Shown: piece after piece, positions 1 to 4,847 of the stretch | Layout of the letters: each line of letters opens with the position of its first letter | How positions within the stretch are numbered: the first letter of the stretch is position 1 | From: WHSM01 sp036375165 | GTDB taxonomy: Bacteria > Actinomycetota > Actinomycetes > Mycobacteriales > Micromonosporaceae | Assembly (NCBI GenBank): GCA_036375165.1 | Contig: DASUSI010000078.1 | Span: 1 to 6,372 of the forward strand | Length of the DNA: 6,372 nucleotides | Direction of reading: 5' to 3' | Made by a program: the position numbers and the translations under genes | Notes under the pieces: generated by a model | What the model was told of the DNA's origin: nothing | Seen by the model: the letters and a program-made list of their open reading frames with translations, nothing else | Databases searched by the model: none

Positions 1-344
1 GGCGTGGTGTCGTGTTCCCCGCGCACGCGGGGGTGATCCGAGGAGCACTGGGCCGGCTCGGAAGTCGATCGGGTGTTCCCCGCGCACGCGGGGGTGATCC
101 CCGCCGTATCAGGGTCCCGGTGTTCCGGGCCCGGTGTTCCCCGCGCACGCGGGGGTGATCCCGACGCACGCGCCGAGGAGAAACTGAGGGGGCTGTGTTC
201 CCCGCGCACGCGGGGGTGATCCGCACTGAAGGTCCTCGATCACTCCGCCATACTCGTGTTCCCCGCGCACGCGGGGGTGATCCCTGGCCCGCGTCACTGT
301 CGTGCCACAACTTCCTGTGTTCCCCGCGCACGCGGGGGTGATCC
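1..344 (+). CRISPR. Type I-E CRISPR array, leader-distal end
   Basis: Six identical 28-nt repeats lie at 12-39, 73-100, 134-161, 195-222, 256-283 and 317-344, with a constant 61-nt period and five complete 33-nt spacers (40-72, 101-133, 162-194, 223-255, 284-316). Bases 1-11 are the end of a further spacer. Each repeat begins GTGTTCCCCGCGC and ends GGGGGTGATCC, so CCCCGCG pairs with CGCGGGG as in the Cascade (type I-E) crRNA stem. By comparison with the E. coli type I-E repeat, which has the same 5'-TTCCCCGCGC core, the crRNA strand is the + strand. The leader and newest spacers should then lie left of the window, and 317-344 is the terminal, oldest repeat. That repeat has no mutations, which is less common because terminal repeats often decay. 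No cas gene is in the window. The array is certain; the I-E assignment rests on the repeat alone. Confidence 0.97.
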
Positions 345-347
345 TGC

Positions 348-476
348 GCTGCGGTCCCAGTCGTTGAAGCGCTCCAGCAGTCGCATCCCGGCCAGTCGCG
401 CCATCAGGTCCAGTTCGCTCGGCCAGCAGTACCGCAGCCGCAGTGGACGTAGCTTGGTGCCCCGCCCATCGAAGGA
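348..476 (-). pseudogene. C-terminal fragment of a class I SAM-dependent methyltransferase
   Basis: The minus strand reads SFDGRGTKLRPLRLRYCW followed by PSELDLMARLAGMRLLERFN and DWDRS. This pattern (an aromatic-Trp-Pro-x-Glu-Leu-Asp-Leu-Met-Ala stretch, then a 'RLAGxRLxERxxxWDRS' tail) is what I remember from the last 40 residues of actinobacterial class I SAM-dependent methyltransferases, where PFT usually follows. Here the resemblance stops about 3 bp from the last CRISPR repeat. Read backwards, the frame meets a stop at 483-485, inside the hairpin at 474-520. The Rossmann core and SAM-binding motif I are absent, so the piece cannot be functional. It is bounded by the CRISPR array on one side and the hairpin on the other, which suggests deletion or rearrangement. 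The family call is from memory of the motif and not from a search. Confidence 0.62.
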
Positions 477-520
477 CCCGTTTCATGACGCGCCCCGCGT
501 GTCGGTCATGAAACGAGTCC
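474..520 (-). terminator. Strong hairpin after the first DUF3103-like gene
   Basis: A 16-nt inverted repeat (474-489 against 505-520) pairs at 15 of 16 positions around a 15-nt loop. The core arms are CGTTTCATGAC and GTCATGAAACG. It lies 37 bp beyond the stop codon of the minus-strand gene at 558-1664 and faces the end of the CRISPR array, so it could terminate transcription from both sides. There is no clear T tract, which is common in high-GC actinomycete terminators. Its sequence is unrelated to the hairpins behind the two sister genes. An element end or a protein-binding palindrome is possible. Confidence 0.6.
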
Positions 521-557
521 ACATTGTCGGCCGGTCGGGCGAGGTGAAGCCGTTCGG

Positions 558-1664
558 TTATGCGACCCAGTGCGGCTGAATGTCCATCCAGCCGTTGTTG
601 GCGGCGCCGTAGCGCCGGCCGCTGGTGCTGGTGGCCAGGGTGTACCAGGAGTCGGTGTAGTCCGGGTCGTCGGTCCACCACGAGTCCGGCATCGCGTCGA
701 TGATGGCGTTCGCCACGGGAATGAAGTAACCCAGGTCCGTGATGATGAGCAGTGCGTCGATCAGGAACGTGGCGAGCAACTGGTAGTTGGTGTCGCCGTC
801 GTCTTCGTACATCACGAAGTCGGCGAAGTTGTACTTGTAGTACCCGTACCGGACGATCAGTTGGTTCGGGTAGTAGGTGACGTTGTCGTAGTCCAGGTAC
901 GGCATGGTCACGATGTCGACCCGGACGTGACCGTCGAAGCCGAACCCGCCCGCGATGCCGAAGATCTCGGCCGCACCCTTGAGAGCTGGCTCGTGGTCGT
1001 AGCCCAGCCGGATCGCGGTGACCTTGTTGGCCCAGTAGCCAGCCTGCGTGCCGACATCCGACATCGCACTGGTCAGGCCACGCGCGTCGAGCATGGCACG
1101 CATCACCTTGAGCCCCAGGGGAACCGCCTTCTCGACGTTCACCTCGACCACGAACACCGGATGTTGCGGGATGCCGTCGCCGTCGAGGGTGATCTTGGTG
1201 CCGTTGAGAGCGTACGCGGTCAAGGGCTTCACGACGTCATCTGTCGGTTCCGGTGCGATGAGTGGAGCCTCGCCACGAGCGAGTGCCGCCCGCATGTCGG
1301 GGTGACCGAGTCGGACCTGAAGGAGCGATGTCCCGTCCCCGGGCAGGCCCTTTGCCGCCAGTACCGCGCGGTTGGCCTGGGCTATGGCGCGTTCGAGCGC
1401 CGGACCCGCATCGATGGTCGACAGATCCACCGCGGCGGTGGTGGCCGCCGAGAGCAGGCCCGGTCGGACCTTGTCGGCCATTGGGGAGGTGAGTTGGCGG
1501 GCCACCCGATCGGTGATCGCCGAAACCGTGTCGTGCCTGGAGGGCCGGGCCGCGTCGGTGGGCTGGCTTTCATCGGTCGCTTGAGCGGGTGTCATCGAGG
1601 TGCTGAGCGCGAGCGCCACTGTGGTGAGTGACACCGCGGCCAGGCGGGAGATACGTGGGTGCAC
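558..1664 (-). CDS. Secreted DUF3103-family protein, copy 1
   Basis: Encodes 368 residues. A Sec signal peptide (positive HPRISR start, hydrophobic residues 8-20) ends at AQA, residue 29. The mature part contains no cysteine. Conserved blocks are LLQVRL (114-119), PVFVVEV (169-175), AEIFGI (232-237), MPYLDYD (254-260), TYYPNQ (263-268), YEDDGDTNY (286-294) and WWTDDPDYTDSWY (329-341). The order of these blocks matches what I remember of DUF3103 proteins from Vibrio and Streptomyces; no biochemical function is known to me. The Asp/Glu-rich turns could bind metal ions, which is inference. The GTG start at 1664 is set by AGGAGGG about 5 nt upstream and by identity with copy 2. It aligns with copy 2 without gaps; my hand count gives 256 of 368 identical residues, about 70%. 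It ends PHWVA instead of PYWIEQF as in both sisters. Confidence 0.9.
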   Translation of the reverse strand: MHPRISRLAAVSLTTVALALSTSMTPAQATDESQPTDAARPSRHDTVSAITDRVARQLTSPMADKVRPGLLSAATTAAVDLSTIDAGPALERAIAQANRAVLAAKGLPGDGTSLLQVRLGHPDMRAALARGEAPLIAPEPTDDVVKPLTAYALNGTKITLDGDGIPQHPVFVVEVNVEKAVPLGLKVMRAMLDARGLTSAMSDVGTQAGYWANKVTAIRLGYDHEPALKGAAEIFGIAGGFGFDGHVRVDIVTMPYLDYDNVTYYPNQLIVRYGYYKYNFADFVMYEDDGDTNYQLLATFLIDALLIITDLGYFIPVANAIIDAMPDSWWTDDPDYTDSWYTLATSTSGRRYGAANNGWMDIQPHWVA

Positions 1665-1715
1665 GCGAACCCTCCTGTCGGTACGACGTTGTCGCGATTA
1701 GGAAGTGTTACACCG

Positions 1716-1744
1716 ATTAGGAATGATTTTCACGTTTTCGTCAA
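1716..1744 (-). promoter_or_regulatory. Sigma70-like promoter of copy 1
   Basis: On the minus strand, -35 TTGACG (1739-1744) and -10 CCTAAT (1716-1721) are 17 bp apart. The predicted start near 1709 gives a leader of about 45 nt before the GTG start. The block, including spacer bases ACGTGAA-ATC, is shared with the regions upstream of the two sister genes, which supports it as a real control element. The 9-mer GATTAGGAA, which overlaps the -10, is repeated downstream (1715-1723 and 1696-1704, 19 bp apart). That second copy could be an operator half-site or a leftover duplication. Confidence 0.65.
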
Positions 1745-1802
1745 CTGTCAGTTTTCGAATGGACAGTCCGCGTCAGTTCCCTCGGCCGGTCCGGGCCTGG
1801 CT

Positions 1803-1838
1803 GAGGTGTTTCGGGATGGCGAGGTGTTTCGGGATGGC
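1803..1838. repeat. Exact 18-bp tandem duplication
   Basis: The 18-mer GAGGTGTTTCGGGATGGC occurs twice without a gap (1803-1820 and 1821-1838). It sits between the promoter of copy 1 and the terminator hairpin of copy 2. No third copy is visible. A replication-slippage product is the simplest reading, though it may have a regulatory role. Confidence 0.85.
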
Positions 1839-1839
1839 G

Positions 1840-1871
1840 TTGTGGCCCGTGCCGGATGGCACGGGCCACAA
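1840..1871 (-). terminator. Terminator hairpin of copy 2
   Basis: A perfect 14-bp stem, TTGTGGCCCGTGCC against GGCACGGGCCACAA, closes a 4-nt GGAT loop. It lies 36 bp after the stop codon of the minus-strand gene at 1908-3020. The stem core is the same as in the hairpin after copy 3 (3249-3276), so gene and terminator seem to have been duplicated together. No T tract follows, so it is an L-shaped actinomycete-type terminator or an mRNA-stabilising stem. Confidence 0.8.
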
Positions 1872-1907
1872 CTTCCTCACCAATGCGGCGAGGTCTTGCC
1901 GCGTGGC

Positions 1908-3020
1908 TCAGAACTGTTCGATCCAGTAAGGAACGATGTCCATCCAGCCGTTGGAGGCTGCGCCGTAGCGCCGGCCGCTGGTGCTGGTGGCCAGGGTGTA
2001 CCAGGAGTCGGTGTAGTCCGGGTCGTCGGTCCACCACGAGTTCGGCATGGCGTTGATGATGGCGTTGACCAGTGGCTGGTACGCGCCGCCGTCCACGATG
2101 TAGAGCAGGGCGTTGGCGATCGCGAGGGCGAGGTCGCGGTAGTTGGTGTCGCCGTCGTCTTCGTACATCACGTAGTCGGCGAAGTTGTACTTGTAGAAGC
2201 CGTAGTGGACGATCACCTGGTTCGGGTAGTACGTCGTGCCGTCGTGGTCCAGGTACGGCATCGTCACCGTGTCGACCCTGACCTTGCTGTCGGGGCCGAA
2301 GCCGCCTGCGATGCCGAAGATCTCAGCCCCACCTTTGACCCAGGGTTCCTTGTCGTCGTTCAACCGGATCGCGTTGACCTTGTTGGCCCAGTAGCCCCCC
2401 TGCACCGTGACCCCGGACTTCGCACTGAAGATGCCCCGTGCGTCCAGGGTCGCCCGCATCACCTTGAGGCCCAGAGCGAGAGCCTTCTCCGTGTCGACCT
2501 CGACCACGAAAACCGGCTGCTGCGGAATCCGCGTGGCGTCGAGGAGCACCTTCGCGCCGTTGCGGCCGTAGGCCGTCACCGCCGCGGCGGTGTCGTCCGT
2601 CGGTGCCGCGGCGATCAGTGGTGCCTCGCCACGTGCGAGTGCCGCCCGCATGTCAGGGTGTGCGAGTCGTACCTGGAGCAGAGACCTTGCGTCTTCGGGC
2701 AGACCCTTGGCAGCCGCCACAGCGGTGTCGGCGCGCTGTATGGTCCGCTCCAATGCCGCATTTCCGTCGACCGTGGACAGGTGCACCGGCTGGTCGGCGG
2801 CTGCTACGAGGAGGTCTTGCCGGACATTGTCGGCCAGCGGCGACGCGAGTTGCCGGGCGACCCGGTCTTCGATCGCGGCGACGGTGTCGCGCCCTGGCGA
2901 CCAAGCGGGTGACTGTCCCCCGTCGACCGGCTGCGCTTGGGCCGGGGTCATCGAGGTGCCGAGCCCGAGTGCCACTGTGGCGAGTGACACCGCGGCCAGG
3001 CGGGAGATACGTGGGTGCAC
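1908..3020 (-). CDS. Secreted DUF3103-family protein, copy 2
   Basis: Encodes 370 residues from the GTG at 3020. This start is chosen over an in-frame ATG at 3137 because AGGAGGGG sits 5 nt upstream, the first 29 residues form a signal peptide ending TPAQA as in both sisters, and the promoter at 3069-3097 would lie inside the longer reading. The mature protein has no cysteine. It shares with copy 1 the blocks LLQVRL (114-119), PVFVVEV (169-175), AEIFGI (232-237), MPYLDHD (254-260), TYYPNQ (263-268), YEDDGDTNY (286-294) and WWTDDPDYTDSWY (329-341). Residues 30-45, just after the signal peptide, are the most variable, which suggests a flexible linker. It ends PYWIEQF. Function is unknown; it is predicted to be exported. 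It is followed by its own hairpin and so is probably monocistronic. Confidence 0.9.
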   Translation of the reverse strand: MHPRISRLAAVSLATVALGLGTSMTPAQAQPVDGGQSPAWSPGRDTVAAIEDRVARQLASPLADNVRQDLLVAAADQPVHLSTVDGNAALERTIQRADTAVAAAKGLPEDARSLLQVRLAHPDMRAALARGEAPLIAAAPTDDTAAAVTAYGRNGAKVLLDATRIPQQPVFVVEVDTEKALALGLKVMRATLDARGIFSAKSGVTVQGGYWANKVNAIRLNDDKEPWVKGGAEIFGIAGGFGPDSKVRVDTVTMPYLDHDGTTYYPNQVIVHYGFYKYNFADYVMYEDDGDTNYRDLALAIANALLYIVDGGAYQPLVNAIINAMPNSWWTDDPDYTDSWYTLATSTSGRRYGAASNGWMDIVPYWIEQF

Positions 3021-3068
3021 GCGAACCCCTCCTGTCATGGTGCATGGGGTAATAAACGGATTCTCTCG

Positions 3069-3097
3069 ATTAAGAGGGATATTCATGTCCTTGTCAA
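3069..3097 (-). promoter_or_regulatory. Sigma70-like promoter of copy 2
   Basis: On the minus strand, -35 TTGACA (3092-3097), a 17-bp spacer and -10 CTTAAT (3069-3074). Transcription starting near 3062 would give a leader of about 42 nt to the GTG at 3020. The segment ATGAATATCCCTCTTAATC is nearly identical upstream of copy 3 and partly conserved upstream of copy 1. Confidence 0.72.
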
Positions 3098-3248
3098 CGA
3101 TGACCTGTGAAAACACCCTCATCGTCCGGGGATTCAAGCATCCGGGGCAGGATCCATTCCACGAGTCAGCCCCTTTTGGGCCGTACCGGAAACGGTCCTG
3201 CCACAGCGGTGGGCAACGACTCGGTACGAACCCCGCTCACGAACGGAT
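3098..3248. other. Intergenic DNA between copies 3 and 2
   Basis: No credible gene is seen between the terminator of copy 3 and the promoter of copy 2. The only structures are weak: an ACCG-GAAA-CGGT mini-hairpin at 3185-3196 and distant 7-bp arms GGCAGGA (from 3146) and TCCTGCC (ending near 3202). Neither is strong enough to name. Confidence 0.5.
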
Positions 3249-3276
3249 GTGGCCCGTGCCGGCAGGCACGGGCCAC
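3249..3276 (-). terminator. Terminator hairpin of copy 3
   Basis: A perfect 12-bp stem, GTGGCCCGTGCC against GGCACGGGCCAC, encloses a GGCA loop. It lies about 60 bp after the stop codon of the minus-strand gene at 3338-4462. The same 12-bp core is found in the hairpin after copy 2, and the GTGGCCCGTGCC arm is identical in both. No T tract is present. Confidence 0.78.
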
Positions 3277-3337
3277 CGCGTTGCTCATGGATCCGGCGAG
3301 ACTGATGCCCGACGAGGAGCGGTCCGCCAGTTTGGGG

Positions 3338-4462
3338 TCAGAACTGCTCGATCCAGTACGGCCGGATGTCCATCCACCCGTTGCCCGCCGCGCCGTAGAA
3401 TCGGCCGCTGCTGCCGGTGGACAGGCTGTACCAGGAGTCGGTGTAGTCCGGGTCGTCGGTCCACCACTCGTTGGGCATGGCGTTGATGATCGCGTTAACC
3501 AGGGCCTGGTACGCACCCTGGTCCACGATGTAGAGCAGGGCGTTGATCAGAGCCGTGGCCAGGTCCCGGTAGTTGGTGTCGCCGTCGTCCTCGTACATTA
3601 CGAAGTCGGCGAAGTTGTACTTGTAGAAGCCGTAGTGGACGATCACCTGGTTCGGGTAGTACGTACGGCCGTCGTAGTCGAGGTACGGCATGGTCACGGT
3701 GTCGACCCGGACATGACTGTCGAAGCCGAAGCCGCCCGCGATCCCGAAGATCTCGGCCGCGCCCTTGATGTCCGGCTCGTGGTCGACGGCCAGTCGGATC
3801 GCGGTGACCTGGTTGGCCCAGTAGCCGCCCTGCGGCGTGACATCCGACTTGGCACTGCCCAGGCCGTGCGTGTCGAACATCGCCCGCATCACCTTGAGGC
3901 CGATCGGCACGGCCCGCTCAGTGTCCACCTCGACCAGGAACAGCGGGCGTTGTGGCAGCCGGCTGGTGTCGAGCAGTACCTTGGCGCCGCTGCTGAGGTC
4001 GTATGCCGTCACCGAGGTCACGGCGTCATCTGTCGGCGAAGCCGCGATCAGTGGGGCCGTACCACGTGCGAGTGCAGCCTGTGCATCCGGATTCGCGAGC
4101 CGTATCTGGAGCAGGGACGTCCCGTCCGAGGGGAGGCCCTTGGTGTCCAGTACCGCACGGTTCGCCCGTGCCACCACGCTGGCGAGCGCAGGGCTGGCGT
4201 CAACCGTCGCCAGGTTCACCCCCTGGGTCGCGGCCGCCGAGAACAGGCCGGCCTGCCGGGCGTCGTCGGCCAGAGATGAGGCGAGCTGCCGTGCCAGCCT
4301 GTCGGTGATCGCCGAGACCGTGTTGTGCGCTGAGCTCCGGGCCGTATCGGAGAACTGTCCGGCTTCGGTGGCTCCGGCCTGTGCGGGTGTGACTGAGGTG
4401 CCGAGCGCGAGTGCCACTGTGGCGAGTGACAGCGCGGCCAGGCGGAAGGTACGTACGCGCAC
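3338..4462 (-). CDS. Secreted DUF3103-family protein, copy 3
   Basis: Encodes 374 residues from a GTG at 4462 with AGGAGGGG about 5 nt upstream. The signal peptide MRVRTFRLAALSLATVALAL continues to TPAQA at residue 29. A few extra residues follow the signal peptide and one more lies in the DLSSGAK segment; otherwise it is collinear with the sisters. Conserved blocks are AEIFGI (236-241), MPYLDYD (258-264), TYYPNQ (267-272), YEDDGDTNY (290-298) and WWTDDPDYTDSWY (333-345), and it ends PYWIEQF. The mature part has no cysteine. Placement in DUF3103 is from memory of the block order; the reaction or ligand is unknown. It has its own promoter and hairpin. It is the sister that faces the divergent gene at 4848 and the only one with a palindrome over its -35 box, so its regulation may differ. 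Confidence 0.9.
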   Translation of the reverse strand: MRVRTFRLAALSLATVALALGTSVTPAQAGATEAGQFSDTARSSAHNTVSAITDRLARQLASSLADDARQAGLFSAAATQGVNLATVDASPALASVVARANRAVLDTKGLPSDGTSLLQIRLANPDAQAALARGTAPLIAASPTDDAVTSVTAYDLSSGAKVLLDTSRLPQRPLFLVEVDTERAVPIGLKVMRAMFDTHGLGSAKSDVTPQGGYWANQVTAIRLAVDHEPDIKGAAEIFGIAGGFGFDSHVRVDTVTMPYLDYDGRTYYPNQVIVHYGFYKYNFADFVMYEDDGDTNYRDLATALINALLYIVDQGAYQALVNAIINAMPNEWWTDDPDYTDSWYSLSTGSSGRFYGAAGNGWMDIRPYWIEQF

Positions 4463-4511
4463 GCGAACCCCTCCTGTCGTTGAACTGGCTGTTTGTACTT
4501 GTGTGGGTCTG

Positions 4512-4545
4512 ATTAAGAGGGATATTCACGTTCTTTGTCAAGAAC
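4512..4545 (-). promoter_or_regulatory. Promoter of copy 3 with overlapping palindrome
   Basis: On the minus strand, -35 TTGACA (4536-4541), an 18-bp spacer and -10 CTTAAT (4512-4517), giving a leader of about 43 nt. The 16-bp element GTTCTTTGTCAAGAAC (4530-4545; perfect 6-bp arms around a 4-bp centre) covers the -35 box, a classic repressor position. The other two promoters lack it. Further upstream, GGGCTATATAGTCC (4547-4560) is a near-palindrome. The promoter is well supported by conservation; the operator is inference. Confidence 0.7.
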
Positions 4546-4695
4546 TGGGCTATATAGTCCGTATTCTGGTGATGTGTCGGCCCGACGAGCTGTAGCTGGG
4601 GGTGTATTCACGGTGCGCTACGACCGCGTGCGGGTTGGGTCAGAGCGGGGACCTCCCGCGCCGGGGCAGCCACCTCGCCATACCCGCACAGCCCC

Positions 4696-4709
4696 TGTGG
4701 ATGTCCACA
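4696..4709. promoter_or_regulatory. 14-bp palindrome, possible operator
   Basis: TGTGGA-TG-TCCACA is a perfect inverted repeat with 6-bp arms and a 2-bp centre, about 140 bp upstream of the + strand gene at 4848. The right half resembles a DnaA box (ATGTCCACA against TTGTCCACA), but it stands alone. A dimeric regulator site is the more likely use. Confidence 0.35.
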
Positions 4710-4745
4710 CTCGACCCCCCGTGCCGGGCCGGGCCGCTCGGATAT

Positions 4746-4769
4746 CGATTCCCCGGTTCGGGGGAATCG
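4746..4769. promoter_or_regulatory. 9-bp hairpin upstream of the small secreted gene
   Basis: CGATTCCCC and GGGGAATCG pair perfectly around a GGTTCG loop. The element ends 11 bp before the candidate -35 box at 4781. It could be an operator, or a terminator protecting the divergent promoters from read-through. There is no T tract. Confidence 0.45.
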
Positions 4770-4780
4770 CGGCCGCTCTG

Positions 4781-4810
4781 TTGACCCCCGCGCAGCCGGG
4801 CGGGTACGAG
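4781..4810 (+). promoter_or_regulatory. Candidate promoter of the small secreted gene
   Basis: TTGACC (4781-4786) and TACGAG (4805-4810) are separated by 18 bp, a reasonable housekeeping-sigma match for an actinomycete. Transcription would begin near 4817, about 31 nt before the ATG at 4848. No second copy is available for comparison, so support is weaker than for the three minus-strand promoters. Confidence 0.45.
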
Positions 4811-4847
4811 TTCTCTCACGGGGGCGGGAAGAGAGAAAGGTACACGT

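Larger units (their letters stand above)
4546..4780. other. Divergent intergenic region, centre
   Basis: No believable gene lies here; the short frames have no ribosome binding site and no family pattern. The region contains an AT-rich near-palindrome (4547-4560), a 14-bp palindrome TGTGGATGTCCACA (4696-4709) and a 9-bp hairpin (4746-4769). It separates a minus-strand gene from a plus-strand gene, so it is a natural place for shared control of both. Confidence 0.55.

Noticed and set aside
304..316. Last 13 nt of the fifth spacer identical to 1865-1877 in the terminator hairpin of copy 2, suggesting self-targeting
   Set aside because: The match covers only the end of the spacer far from the seed and stops there. 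It is short enough to be chance among five spacers and both strands of the window.
378..405. A degenerate seventh CRISPR repeat at the expected next position
   Set aside because: There is no useful match to the repeat, and the stretch is better explained as coding for the methyltransferase tail on the minus strand.
109..681. Minus-strand open frame across the CRISPR repeats reading PACAGNT and PPRARGT motifs
   Set aside because: These motifs are the translation of type I-E repeats, a well-known source of false protein annotations.
3021..3137. Upstream ATG start at 3137 for the second DUF3103-like gene
   Set aside because: It would put 39 residues before the signal peptide and include the promoter. 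The GTG at 3020 has an AGGAGG site and matches the starts of both sisters.
570..4279. Long + strand open frames antisense to the three secreted genes (570-1631, 1659-2912, 3107-4279)
   Set aside because: They mirror the real genes in the same relative frame, a usual effect of high GC in third codon positions. They lack signal peptides, good ribosome binding sites and any known family pattern, and they run across promoters and terminators.
4696..4709. DnaA-box-like half sites as a replication origin
   Set aside because: Only one imperfect box pair is present. There is no cluster of boxes, no AT-rich unwinding region, and no dnaA or dnaN nearby.
4741..4776. Cluster of restriction-like sites (GATATC, ATCGAT, GCGGCCGC) resembling a cloning polylinker
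   Set aside because: The three sites do not form a known linker and sit within otherwise ordinary intergenic DNA beside a natural hairpin. Chance in high-GC DNA is enough.
4602..4784. Small + strand frame of 60 codons in the divergent region
   Set aside because: It has a poor ribosome binding site, an irregular composition with no domain pattern, and overlaps the palindromes.
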